The position numbers and the translations under genes were made by a program. Below are positions 45,673 to 54,949 of a stretch of 64,000 bases of DNA, one piece after another. The first letter of the stretch is position 1. The number at the start of each line of letters is the position of its first letter. The notes beneath the pieces were generated by a model. The model ran no database searches. It was not told where the DNA came from and saw only the letters and a program-made list of their open reading frames with translations. The stretch covers positions 1 to 64,000 of the forward strand of contig NZ_JANYGQ010000003.1 in NCBI RefSeq assembly GCF_025359345.1, in the 5' to 3' direction. The DNA is from Mucilaginibacter sp. Its GTDB lineage: Bacteria > Bacteroidota > Bacteroidia > Sphingobacteriales > Sphingobacteriaceae.

Positions 45673-46887
45673 TTATATTGGGGCGATACCATCTAACACT
45701 TTCTGGTAGAAAGCCAGATTTTCCTGTGCAATCTTACTTATTTCGAATCGTTCCTTAAGCCTTTCGTATCCGTTTTTTGCCAACCTTGTGCAAACATCGG
45801 GGTTATTTAAAAGATAAACTATTGACGATGCTATTTGCTCTACGTTATCAGGATCAATAAGCAGCCCGGTGGTTTCATCCCCCAGCAATTCCGGGCCCGA
45901 TGTGCGGTTTGAATTTATTACAGCAGTGCCACAGGCCATCGCTTCCAGCGGCGCCAGCGCAAATGCCTCGGCATACGACGGAAATACACTTATTGCAGAT
46001 TCCTGTAAAAACGAATATAATTCATTGGTCGCAACATGGCCTTTAAAAATCACCGAAGATTCGCCCGCAGCATTTAAGTAAGCCCTAACTTTTTGCAGCG
46101 GGCCTTTGCCCAATATGAACAACCGCGCATCGGGATGTGATTTATTTACAATGTTCCAGGCTTTTACCAGTTGAAGTATTCCTTTTTTCTCCACCAAAGT
46201 TCCGGTAAATATTACCTGCTTCGCCTTTTTGATGATGTTTGCCGCCGGGATGTTTGTATCTATTCCATTATATAGAACAGTAATTTGTTTGTTATAAGAT
46301 AGGTATAGTGCGCTTTTATCGGCCGTGTATTTACTTGCCGACGATACACCTGTCGCCTGGTTTAAAATAACCTGCTCCATTTGGAGGACGTTGGCGGGAA
46401 CGGCTTGCTTCGCTTCATTTTTAAAGTAGGTGATAGTACCGTGCATTTTTACGATCACCGGAACCGACAATTTTGGGAACAGAACTACGCTTTTACAAAA
46501 CCGTACGTAATCGTTGTAGTCGGGCATCTCAACAATATCGATATTGTATTCTGCAATGATTTCTTCCAGCCTAATTTGATAGATAGCCAGGCTTTTCTTG
46601 ATATCCCGTTCCATCAGACCAGATTCGTTTAGCAAGCGCAAACCAACCCATGATAGCAACGACGTTTCGTTGCCTAAAAAATCAAAATTATACCCCCTGC
46701 GAAAACGAAAAACTTTAACACCCTCGTCATCGAATTCATCGGCGCCGCCATAACCCGGGCCATATAAACCGGCAACTACCACTTTATTCCCGTGTTTTGC
46801 CATTTGCTGGGCCAGCAACCTTACAGATGTACCGATACCGCCATGCCTGCCGGGGGGGTATTCATCGCACAGGTATAGGATATTCAT
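45673..46887 (-). CDS. glycosyltransferase family 4 (GT-B)
   Basis: A 404-residue GT-B enzyme. N-terminal ILYLCDEYPPGRHGGIGTSV contains the acceptor-domain glycine loop; the donor half has QVIFTGTLVEKKGILQLVKA, RLFILGKGPLQKV and PSYAEAFALAPLEAMACGT with the EX7E pair. Its start overlaps the flippase stop by four bases (ATGA), so the flippase and this enzyme are co-translated in a leftward pair. Donor and acceptor sugars unknown. Confidence 0.9.
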   Translation of the reverse strand: MNILYLCDEYPPGRHGGIGTSVRLLAQQMAKHGNKVVVAGLYGPGYGGADEFDDEGVKVFRFRRGYNFDFLGNETSLLSWVGLRLLNESGLMERDIKKSLAIYQIRLEEIIAEYNIDIVEMPDYNDYVRFCKSVVLFPKLSVPVIVKMHGTITYFKNEAKQAVPANVLQMEQVILNQATGVSSASKYTADKSALYLSYNKQITVLYNGIDTNIPAANIIKKAKQVIFTGTLVEKKGILQLVKAWNIVNKSHPDARLFILGKGPLQKVRAYLNAAGESSVIFKGHVATNELYSFLQESAISVFPSYAEAFALAPLEAMACGTAVINSNRTSGPELLGDETTGLLIDPDNVEQIASSIVYLLNNPDVCTRLAKNGYERLKERFEISKIAQENLAFYQKVLDGIAPI

Positions 46888-48308
46888 TTATTGAGTAAAT
46901 TTTTAAAGTTATTGATGTGCACGCGTGTTATTTGCCTGGTCAGTATTGTGATTAACATGTACAAAAAAACAGCAAATAATCCCTGGAGTAAGAAATTGAT
47001 TTTTAGCTGGATACTTGCGAAGTAAACTCCGACAGCTTCAGCGGTATAAATCAAAATCGGCCAGATAGATATCAGTGTGATTTGGCGGTTCACCAGCCTG
47101 TAATACAGCAATGCCTGCAGTAACGTGGTACCTAAGAATGCGGTAGCCGCCCCTAAACCACCAAACCTTGGTATCAAAATCAGGTTCAGGCAAACATTTG
47201 TGACTGCGCACACTACCGTTACGGTTGATACAGATTTGTACTTTTTCGCGGCAAAGCTTATCGACCACAGCAGGTTGATGAAAAATTGCAAGGGGATACA
47301 ACCCGACAATATTAAAAACTGCAGCGAGTTTGAACTACCATATTTGCCATGAGTTATTAAAGAAATAACAGGCACCCATAAAATATTTAGTATTAACGGG
47401 ATTAAAGCTGCGAAAAACAACTCCACAACATTGAATGCTGTAATATACTTTTGGTATTCAATATTAATATTGCCGTTTCCGCTTAATAACCTCGCAAAGC
47501 GCGGTAAAATTATCGGGGCAATGATCAACATCGGTAACCGGGAAAGCTCATAAGCCCGGTAAGCAAAGCTATAGTCGGCTAAAATGCTGGTGCTTGTCAT
47601 GATCCCAAGCAGAATCCAATCCATTCGCGACAGGCTGATATCAAATATAACTGATATGTATTGTGCCGACGATTCCCTAATAAGTTTTATATACGCCTTG
47701 AATCGGAATTTTAGATCAAAGCTTGTTTTCGCAAGCAGGTAAACAAGTAAGCCGACAAGTTCAAACACCCCTGCGCAAATTAAAATCGCCAAAACGGTGT
47801 TTATATAAAGAATACCCTGCTTTAACAGCAGCCAGGCAGCGGCTATTTTACCAATATTACTGATTATGCTGATAACTCCGTAAGGCGTAAATTTTTCTTT
47901 GGCATTTAAAAATTGCTTTAAGGGCACACCAATAAAAATAAGCCCTTGCGCTAAAAAGAACCAGGGTAATTGTTTATACAAGCCTGCTTTTGTGCCCATT
48001 ATGTTGTTAAGCAGTAACAGGAATAAAAACGTTATTAAAAAGCCGGTTATAGAATGGATAAAAAAAGCGGTTGCTGCCCAATCTGATTGCCGGGAAGCCG
48101 CGACTCGCCGCACTACTACCTGCTCCAGCCCAAAGCCAAGAACCGTAGTTATCAATATAGAGACGGCGTTAGTCCAGCTGATAACGCCAAAATCATCTTT
48201 CGACAGGTAAACTGAGATAAAATAAAAGAAAAATGCCCCCAGCACCTGTACAGAAATTGCCTGCAAGCCCGATGAGAATATTTTAGTGAGTAACCTGTGT
48301 TTTGTCAA
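46884..48308 (-). CDS. Wzx-like oligosaccharide flippase (MATE/MOP superfamily)
   Basis: A 474-residue membrane protein with about twelve to fourteen hydrophobic segments and the polysaccharide-export opening GLQAISVQVLGAFFFYFISV followed by YLSKDDFGVISWTNAVSILI. It would flip undecaprenyl-linked repeat units to the periplasm for the Wzy-type polymerases. No ATG fits the start: a TAA lies two codons upstream of a TTG at 48308 and the next in-frame Met is near residue 103, so TTG is the likely start. Confidence 0.88.
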   Translation of the reverse strand: MTKHRLLTKIFSSGLQAISVQVLGAFFFYFISVYLSKDDFGVISWTNAVSILITTVLGFGLEQVVVRRVAASRQSDWAATAFFIHSITGFLITFLFLLLLNNIMGTKAGLYKQLPWFFLAQGLIFIGVPLKQFLNAKEKFTPYGVISIISNIGKIAAAWLLLKQGILYINTVLAILICAGVFELVGLLVYLLAKTSFDLKFRFKAYIKLIRESSAQYISVIFDISLSRMDWILLGIMTSTSILADYSFAYRAYELSRLPMLIIAPIILPRFARLLSGNGNINIEYQKYITAFNVVELFFAALIPLILNILWVPVISLITHGKYGSSNSLQFLILSGCIPLQFFINLLWSISFAAKKYKSVSTVTVVCAVTNVCLNLILIPRFGGLGAATAFLGTTLLQALLYYRLVNRQITLISIWPILIYTAEAVGVYFASIQLKINFLLQGLFAVFLYMLITILTRQITRVHINNFKNLLNK

Positions 48309-48819
48309 TATTGATTATTTATGGCGCAGCATCAAAATTAATATAATCTTTCAGTTTGCTGTACATAATGCACTACGGGGGATTCGCACTTTTGGCTGCC
48401 TGCCTATGCAAATTTTGGCCAGAAAATAGAGTTAAGTTCTCGCATGGGTTACGCAGGAGATAAGCAGTTTTTACGAAAAGTACTGACACTGATTTGTCAG
48501 TACTTTTCGTGTTTTTCGACGTAGCAGACAAGGTGAAAAGTGCGTTATTAAGGCAGAAACAGGCTTTTTGGTATCCCGGGCCCTTGTTTCGCCGTTCCAC
48601 CCTGTTCCATATGTTCCACTGTGAACAGTGAACATAAAACCATACTGCAATACTGGGGTGGATAGGTTTATCCAGCGAGGGGCATCTGCAAAAGAGCCCG
48701 CGGAAACAAGACCGGTGAGAATGCCTTTTTTGTGGGCTACACAGGCAACCCTTTTTGGATTCGATACGTAATTCTATTGAAACTATTAGCTCCTTTTAAA
48801 CGCGATTAATTAAGTATTG
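48309..48819. other. long intergenic region upstream of the polymerase operon
   Basis: A 511-bp divergent gap without a credible gene. It has a perfect 16-bp hairpin (48473-48510), a smaller imperfect hairpin near 48613-48633 (GTTCCACTG and CAGTGAAC arms) and a GC-richer segment near 48660-48760 with GGGC/GCCC pairing. No tRNA, tmRNA or known riboswitch was recognised. A long structured leader for the glycan operon is plausible. Confidence 0.6.
48473..48510 (+). promoter_or_regulatory. perfect 16-bp hairpin in the glycan operon leader
   Basis: ACGAAAAGTACTGACA (48473-48488) is exactly complementary to TGTCAGTACTTTTCGT (48495-48510) with a 6-nt loop, followed by GTTTTTCG. It could be a terminator or attenuator in either direction, or a protein-binding palindrome, about 310 bp upstream of the polymerase start. 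Confidence 0.7.
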
Positions 48820-50466
48820 ATGTTAAACCCTATTGCTGTGTTTAATTTAAAAAAGGCCATAAACCGTATCGACTGGAGGTTGCTGTTGTTTTTGCTGCTT
48901 TTTTTGGATGTAAAAACGGGGATTAAAATTGCAGCAATAGTTATCATTTACCTGCTTCGCTTCGATTTCAAGTTCGGCTTTAGCTTTAAAAATTCAAGAC
49001 TGCCGCTGTTTTACCCACTGATAATGCTCATCCCACTTATCAGCCTGGTGATAAACAAAGCGTACACAAATCCTGACTACCTGCTCGTTTTCATCACAGG
49101 CATGGGCTTTTGGCTACTTTGCCTGCTAGCCATACACCAGGTTAAACTGGCGGTTGAAAATAGTGAAACCGAAACCATACAACGAACTATACTGGTTTTC
49201 TTCGTTCTTAACGCCATTGTTTGCTTTTTTAATTTTGCCGCCATTGTTTGGGAAACTGGCGCACTTAACCCATACCGTTATCAGGGCGAATACCAGAAAT
49301 ATTTTATCGGAACGGGTGACTACATAAAGGGAATCACTTTTGACACATCCACAACCAATGCAGCCTTAAATGCGCTCGGGGTTCTTTACTTTTTGATAAG
49401 AAGAAATAATCCAATGGTGCTCGTTTGCATGGTTGTGCTGCTGTTTACCTGCAGCAATTTCCTGAATATGTCGCTGATACTGCTGTTTGCGCTGTTATTT
49501 ATTTTCAGGACCACACGCGACCAAAAAAGCATTATCGTGGTTTGCCTGGTGCTGATGGTGGTTTTTATGGGTCGCATTTCACCGCAAAACGATAAATACG
49601 CAGTTAAAACAATTGATGAGGCAATAAAAATTCCTGTTGGCGGCAATAGTAAAACAGTTGCAGCGGTAACATGCAGCAACATCCCTACTCTGGAAGAAAC
49701 CAGGAAAAGGATCGCGCAAAATTATCTCGACAGTATTTGGCGTTCGCACCGGAAAAAAAATGCGCTGGTAAAGCCTACGGCTATTGCTGCGTTGCCAAAA
49801 ACAGAGCAAGGCAGGATACTTATTGATACAGCAGATATTAATTCGCTGCCTTATCAATCCATCGTCGATACAACTCCTGTACAACATGTGCTATTAAATT
49901 TTATCGACGCGCATGCGGCCAGCTTGCCGCTATCGGCACAAAAAACTTTTAAACCGGGTCGCCCCGGTAAGGTTATCACTTTTTTCCAAACAGCAGCTTT
50001 CTTTCAACAACATCCAGCGAAAATAGTAGCCGGTGCCGGGATGGGTAACTTTTCATCGAAGCTTGCTTTCAGGGCCACCGGTTTTGGCTTTGCTGGGGGC
50101 TATCCGCAAAATCATGCTTATATCAATACTGATTTTTTGACTAACCATCTTGACGTTTACCTCAATTTTTTCGGTCGCCGTGCCAGTTTACATTCGTTAA
50201 CCAACAGTCCAAATTCTGTTTATGACCAGCTATTATCTGAGTATGGTTTACTTGGGTTATTGGCTTTCGCGATATTTTATGTGTGGTTTTTCGCCAGGCA
50301 CGCCAAAACATTTACTTATGGGCTCCCCGCGTTGCTGCTTTTACTGTTGATTTTTTTTACTGATTACTGGTTTGAGCAATTATCGGTAATTGTGTTTTTT
50401 GAGTTGCTCCTGTTTTTAAATATCAAGGAAACCGATAACAAAGCCCTGATGAATTATGGACATTGA
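48820..50466 (+). CDS. O-antigen polymerase/ligase-like membrane protein with large periplasmic loop
   Basis: A 548-residue protein with about ten hydrophobic segments flanking a long hydrophilic stretch (about 260-455). That loop ends in a Wzy/WaaL-like region: FQQHPAKIVAGAGMGNFSSK, then NSVYDQLLSEYGLLGLLAFA, the usual His/Glu-containing segment before the last helices. It likely polymerises repeat units or ligates glycan to lipid A core in the periplasm. The start is ATG 48820; a TTG directly before it is unlikely. Its end overlaps the next glycosyltransferase gene by 11 bases. The loop is much longer than in typical Wzy proteins. Confidence 0.78.
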   Translation: MLNPIAVFNLKKAINRIDWRLLLFLLLFLDVKTGIKIAAIVIIYLLRFDFKFGFSFKNSRLPLFYPLIMLIPLISLVINKAYTNPDYLLVFITGMGFWLLCLLAIHQVKLAVENSETETIQRTILVFFVLNAIVCFFNFAAIVWETGALNPYRYQGEYQKYFIGTGDYIKGITFDTSTTNAALNALGVLYFLIRRNNPMVLVCMVVLLFTCSNFLNMSLILLFALLFIFRTTRDQKSIIVVCLVLMVVFMGRISPQNDKYAVKTIDEAIKIPVGGNSKTVAAVTCSNIPTLEETRKRIAQNYLDSIWRSHRKKNALVKPTAIAALPKTEQGRILIDTADINSLPYQSIVDTTPVQHVLLNFIDAHAASLPLSAQKTFKPGRPGKVITFFQTAAFFQQHPAKIVAGAGMGNFSSKLAFRATGFGFAGGYPQNHAYINTDFLTNHLDVYLNFFGRRASLHSLTNSPNSVYDQLLSEYGLLGLLAFAIFYVWFFARHAKTFTYGLPALLLLLLIFFTDYWFEQLSVIVFFELLLFLNIKETDNKALMNYGH

Positions 50467-51418
50467 ACGCCCAAAGGTTACTGTTTTAATGCCGGCCTAC
50501 AACGCTGAAAAGTATATTGGTGAAGCAATTTCGTCGGTGCTGGAACAGTCATTTACTGATTTTGAACTGTTAATAATTAACGACGGCTCTACAGATGACA
50601 CAGAAAAAATCATCCGTTCATTTAGCGACCCTCGCATAGTGCTCATTAGCCAGGAAAACAAAGGAGTTTCTGCAGCACTCAATTGGGGTTTGGAAAATGC
50701 ACGTGCACCTTACATAGCCCGGTTTGATGCGGACGACGTCTGCCTGCCAACTCGATTGAAGGTTCAGTATGAGTTTATCACTGCCTACCCTGAATATACT
50801 ATTATCGGCTCGGCGGTTGATTATATCGATGCTGATGGCCATTTTATTTTCACCCATCATCCGGAAGGGCATTTAAATGAAGAAATCCAGCAGTTGAAGT
50901 ATACCATCTGCCCGTTTATCCACTCAAGTGTATTTTACAAAAAGGAAGCTGTGGTTAACAATGGTGGCTATAACGAGCATGCTTATACCTACGAGGATCA
51001 TTTTTTATGGGTGAATATCCTTAAAAACGAGAAGGCCTGCAACCTGTCGCAGCCATTGATAAAGGTACGGCTGAATCCCGAATCAATAACTATCGACGAA
51101 AAGTGGCGCACACGAAAATTTCGTGCTATAAAATACTCCACTTTAAAAAACAAAAATATTACAGAGGCCGAGGGCAACGAATTGTACCAGATTGGCGGTA
51201 AACAATATTCGCCGAAAATAAAGCAGGGGGCTTACTATGCGTTATGCGGTAAAAAATTCCTGCTGAATAATTACCAGCCTGAAAAAGCACGTATGAACAT
51301 GGTGAGGGCCATTAGCCTACACCCGCTGCGCCTGGATAACTACCTGATTTATACAGTTAGCTATTTCCCGGAGCGGTTTATTACATGGCTGCATAACATT
51401 AGCCAGGGCAAGTTTTAA
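50456..51418 (+). CDS. glycosyltransferase family 2 (GT-A)
   Basis: A 320-residue GT2 enzyme with KVTVLMPAYNAEKYIGEAI at the start, the INDGSTDDT loop (about 41-49) and the metal motif D91-A-D93-D94 in ARFDADDVCLP, then the conserved HSSVFYKKEAV and YEDHFLWV (catalytic ED) segments. The C-terminal 100 residues are a helical acceptor region. It overlaps the polymerase gene and lies 10 bp before a GT4 gene, forming one operon. Confidence 0.92.
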   Translation: MDIERPKVTVLMPAYNAEKYIGEAISSVLEQSFTDFELLIINDGSTDDTEKIIRSFSDPRIVLISQENKGVSAALNWGLENARAPYIARFDADDVCLPTRLKVQYEFITAYPEYTIIGSAVDYIDADGHFIFTHHPEGHLNEEIQQLKYTICPFIHSSVFYKKEAVVNNGGYNEHAYTYEDHFLWVNILKNEKACNLSQPLIKVRLNPESITIDEKWRTRKFRAIKYSTLKNKNITEAEGNELYQIGGKQYSPKIKQGAYYALCGKKFLLNNYQPEKARMNMVRAISLHPLRLDNYLIYTVSYFPERFITWLHNISQGKF

Positions 51419-51428
51419 CAATGACAAG

Positions 51429-52505
51429 ATGAGAGTAGCATTCATAGCAAGATCGACGCTATACACCGTTCCCGGCGGGGACACTGTGCAGGTTGTGCAA
51501 ACTGCCCGGCAGCTTACCGCATTGGGAGTTGGAGTAGATATTTTGCTGTCGAAAGAAATGATTTCCTACGAGCAATATGATTTGCTGCATTTTTTTAACC
51601 TGATACGCCCGGCTGACATCCTGCATCACAGCAAAATGGCTAAAAAACCTTTTGTGATATCGACGATACTATGCACCTACGGCGATTATTATACATACAA
51701 CCGCGACGGATTGGGCGCCATATTTACCCGCCTGCCTGCTGACGGGGTAGAATATTTAAAAACCGTTGCCCGCTGGATTTTGGGGAAGGACCACCTTTCA
51801 AGCATTGATTACTTATGGAAAGGCCAGCGCAAAAGTATTATCGAGATATTGAGCAAAGCTGACATTATTCTGCCTAATTCTGAATCGGAGTTTAGGCGGG
51901 TACAGGAAACCTATCCTTGCAAGGTAAAGCATATGATAATTACCAATGGTATTAATCCTGAGAAGTTTCCATTTAACGCAGCGGTGGAAAAGGACAAGAA
52001 CCTGGTGATTTGTGTAGCCAGGATTGAGGGGCGTAAAAACCAGCTTAACCTGATAAAAGCATTAAACAATACCCGCTTTAAGCTGGTAATTATTGGCGCG
52101 GCCGCACCTAACCAGCAGGAATATTACCAACAGTGCCGAGACATTGCGGCTGACAACATCAGCTTTGTCGACCGCTTGCCTCAGCATGAACTGCTGGAAT
52201 ATTTTCAGCGGGCTAAGGTTCACATTTTACCCAGCTGGTTCGAAACTACAGGTTTAAGTTCTATCGAGGCAACCGTGATGCACTGTAATATAGTAATAAC
52301 TAATAAAGGCGATACACGCGACTATTTTGGCGATGATGCTGTCTACTGCGACCCGGCCAGTCCGGAGAGTATACTTGAGGCGGTGGAAGAGGCTAGCGTT
52401 ATGCCGTTTAATGAAGATTTATTAAACAGGATACTGAACAACTATACTTGGCAACAGGCGGCACAACAAACACTTAAAGCTTATCAATTAGTAGCTATAG
52501 CATGA
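51429..52505 (+). CDS. glycosyltransferase family 4 (GT-B)
   Basis: A 358-residue GT-B enzyme with an N-terminal YTVPGGDTVQVVQTARQL glycine loop, VICVARIEGRKNQLNLIKAL opening the donor half and LPSWFETTGLSSIEATVM carrying the EX7E pair. It lacks membrane segments and would act at the cytoplasmic membrane face. Its end overlaps the DUF1972 gene by four bases (ATGA). Fourth-strand motifs are intact, so it should be active. Confidence 0.9.
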   Translation: MRVAFIARSTLYTVPGGDTVQVVQTARQLTALGVGVDILLSKEMISYEQYDLLHFFNLIRPADILHHSKMAKKPFVISTILCTYGDYYTYNRDGLGAIFTRLPADGVEYLKTVARWILGKDHLSSIDYLWKGQRKSIIEILSKADIILPNSESEFRRVQETYPCKVKHMIITNGINPEKFPFNAAVEKDKNLVICVARIEGRKNQLNLIKALNNTRFKLVIIGAAAPNQQEYYQQCRDIAADNISFVDRLPQHELLEYFQRAKVHILPSWFETTGLSSIEATVMHCNIVITNKGDTRDYFGDDAVYCDPASPESILEAVEEASVMPFNEDLLNRILNNYTWQQAAQQTLKAYQLVAIA

Positions 52506-53623
52506 AATTACGAATAGCAATATTAGGTACAAGGGGCGTTCCGAATTACTACGGCGGCTTTGAACATATATCCGAATATGTTTCCGAAGGGCTGGTAAAA
52601 CGCGGACATGAAGTTACGGTGTATAATTCGCACAACCATCCTTATCAAAAAGATAACTGGAATGGTGTGAATATACAGCATTGCTACGACCCGGAATACC
52701 TCGTTGGCACGGCCGGCCAATTTATTTACGATTTAAACTGCCTGCTGGATGCCCGTAAAAGAAAGTTTGATGCTATACTAATAATGGGCTACACCAGTAG
52801 CTCGGTTTGGGGCAAGCTTTATCCGCCAAACAGCACCATCATCACCAATATGGACGGGCTGGAATGGAAGCGTTCGAAATACTCACCAAAGGTTCAGAAA
52901 TTTTTAAAGTATGCCGAAAAACTGGCGGTTAAGTACAGCGAGTTTTACATATCCGACTCGCTGGTTATCAAACAATACCTCGGCGACAAATACAAGGTCA
53001 ATAGCAAATATATCCCGTACGGTGCAGATTTATTCTCGGAAGAGGAACGCGAACAGGTGGACAGCACCGACGCTTTGAAAGAAGATTATTTTTTATTGAT
53101 GGCGCGCATGGAGCCCGAAAATAACATTGAGACCATACTGGAAGGTTTTAACAACAGCAGCTCGCACCGCAAGTTTAAAGTGCTTGGTGATACTGGCAAC
53201 AAGTTTGGCAAATTCATCACCCATAAGTTTAAAAACGACGAGCGCATTGAGTTTAAAGGTTCTATTTTTGATACGGCTAAGGTGCGTGCGCTGCAAAATA
53301 ACTCCTATCTGTATTTTCACGGGCACAGCGTTGGTGGCACCAACCCATCATTGCTCGAAGCCATGGCCAGTGAGGCTTTGATTGCTGCGCACAACAACCC
53401 CTTTAACAAGTCAGTACTGCACACCGATGCATTTTATTTTTCGGATGCCAAAGAAGTTCGTAACCTGGTAGAAACGGTGCAACGCAAAGAAATTGAACAA
53501 ACGATGGTTAGTAATAACCTGCACAAAATTAAATACCAGTTTAACTGGGAAAAGATAATTGACCAATATGAGCAGTACATTATAGAATGTTATCAAAGTA
53601 AAAAACATGAGCGGATTGTTTAA
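52502..53623 (+). CDS. DUF1972 domain glycosyltransferase (rhamnosyltransferase-like)
   Basis: A 373-residue GT-B protein with the N-terminal DUF1972 domain (IAILGTRGVPNYYGGFEHIS, GHEVTVYNSHNHPY, IITNMDGLEWKRSKY) and a GT4 C-terminal half (GHSVGGTNPSLLEAMASEA). DUF1972 enzymes of the Cps2T/WchF type transfer rhamnose in capsule and O-antigen synthesis, which makes a rhamnose or related 6-deoxyhexose link possible. The stop lies 17 bases inside the next gene, indicating tight coupling. Confidence 0.9.
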   Translation: MKLRIAILGTRGVPNYYGGFEHISEYVSEGLVKRGHEVTVYNSHNHPYQKDNWNGVNIQHCYDPEYLVGTAGQFIYDLNCLLDARKRKFDAILIMGYTSSSVWGKLYPPNSTIITNMDGLEWKRSKYSPKVQKFLKYAEKLAVKYSEFYISDSLVIKQYLGDKYKVNSKYIPYGADLFSEEEREQVDSTDALKEDYFLLMARMEPENNIETILEGFNNSSSHRKFKVLGDTGNKFGKFITHKFKNDERIEFKGSIFDTAKVRALQNNSYLYFHGHSVGGTNPSLLEAMASEALIAAHNNPFNKSVLHTDAFYFSDAKEVRNLVETVQRKEIEQTMVSNNLHKIKYQFNWEKIIDQYEQYIIECYQSKKHERIV

Positions 53624-54872
53624 GGTAAACGACACCCTTACCAATAAAATAAGCTACTACCACCTCATGTTATTGATGGCCTCGCTGCCGTTCGACAAGT
53701 TTTACAGTCACCTAATTTTAATAAGCTACGGTATCCACACCCTTATCCATCTCAGTAAAAAAAACATCAAGCCAGTTTTTAACTTAAGGATGCTGGCGTT
53801 GCAGTCGGTTTTTATAATTACCCTGTTAGCGGCCATATACAGCAGCGATAGCAAAGGTGCGCTTGATGAGATTGGCCGAAAGGCGGTAATCCTTGTCATC
53901 CCCATATTGTTTTGTCTTAACCCTTTCGACCTGAAAAAATACCGCGACAAGCTACTGCTGTTTTTCGCATTGGTTTGTACCACCACGTTGCTGTACCTGT
54001 ATATTGATGCATTGGTGACCATCAGGCATTTTAAACTGCCTTACTCCATGTTGTTTTCGGGCTATTTTGCCAATCATAATTTTTCGGAGCCAATCGGTAT
54101 GCATGCCACTTTTTTTTCAATGCAGATAGGGTTGGCGCTTGTTTTCCTATTGTTGCTACTACTACAAGAAAAGGTCTTTTACAAAAGACTGTTGTATTTG
54201 GCCTGCGCAGTTATCCTTACGTGCGGAATGGTTCAGTTAAGTTCAAAATCGGTATTTATTGCCTTGTTTTTAGCCGTAAATTTTGCAGTGCCTTATTTTT
54301 TATTACAGGGTGTTAAACGGCGCAGGTACATAATGATGGCTGCATCATTATCAGTATTGCTGGCTGCCGGCATTTTATCATCGGCCGCATTCCGTGAGCG
54401 TTATGTAACCGAGTTGGCTACAGACCTATCGCCGGCAAAACCGGGCGAGTCATTGGACTCCCGGCTGGCGCGCTGGAACGTAATTGTTAAGCTCGTAGAG
54501 AAAAAGCCTGTGGCCGGTTACGGCACAGGCACCGAGCTGGGTTTATTACATGATAATTTTTTCACTAATCGGCTGTACAATTCTTTTTTACACAACCTTA
54601 ATGCGCATAACCAATACCTCAGTTTCCTGCTAAAATCGGGCGTGATCGGTTTGCTGGTTTACCTGGGCGCACTGGCGTTTGGGTTAAATGTTTCCTTTCA
54701 GCAAAAGGATCTGCTTTTGTTTGTTTTCATGCTGATAATCACCTGTGTATCCTTTTCTGAAAATTTGCTGGATGTGGATAAGGGTATATTTTATTACGCT
54801 TTTTTCTACTCGTTTTTCATTTTTTCGACCGCGGATGTATCAACGGACATCAAACCGGAAAAAACAACATAA
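53607..54872 (+). CDS. O-antigen ligase/polymerase family protein (Wzy_C)
   Basis: A 421-residue protein with about ten to twelve membrane helices. The Wzy_C/WaaL-type loop lies near 275-335 (SLDSRLARWNVIVKLVEKKP, VAGYGTGTELG, NLNAHNQYLSFLLKSGVIGL), with the conserved Arg and the His of HNQYL. It is the second such protein in the region, so one probably polymerises and the other ligates. Its start overlaps the DUF1972 gene. It is followed by a nucleotidyltransferase-like gene 77 bp on. Confidence 0.87.
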   Translation: MSGLFKVNDTLTNKISYYHLMLLMASLPFDKFYSHLILISYGIHTLIHLSKKNIKPVFNLRMLALQSVFIITLLAAIYSSDSKGALDEIGRKAVILVIPILFCLNPFDLKKYRDKLLLFFALVCTTTLLYLYIDALVTIRHFKLPYSMLFSGYFANHNFSEPIGMHATFFSMQIGLALVFLLLLLLQEKVFYKRLLYLACAVILTCGMVQLSSKSVFIALFLAVNFAVPYFLLQGVKRRRYIMMAASLSVLLAAGILSSAAFRERYVTELATDLSPAKPGESLDSRLARWNVIVKLVEKKPVAGYGTGTELGLLHDNFFTNRLYNSFLHNLNAHNQYLSFLLKSGVIGLLVYLGALAFGLNVSFQQKDLLLFVFMLIITCVSFSENLLDVDKGIFYYAFFYSFFIFSTADVSTDIKPEKTT

Positions 54873-54949
54873 ATAGTTAATAACATGGGCAACCTAACAA
54901 GTAATTATACCGTCATTATTATGTAAGCTATTTTTAATATAACAAGTAA

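Noticed and set aside
48373..48600. Leftward 75-residue reading frame in the intergenic leader
   Set aside because: Low-complexity composition without homology-like motifs, and it overlaps the perfect hairpin.
48700..48790. tRNA or tmRNA-like end (GGATTCGA word)
   Set aside because: No acceptor stem, D-arm or anticodon arm can be formed around it.
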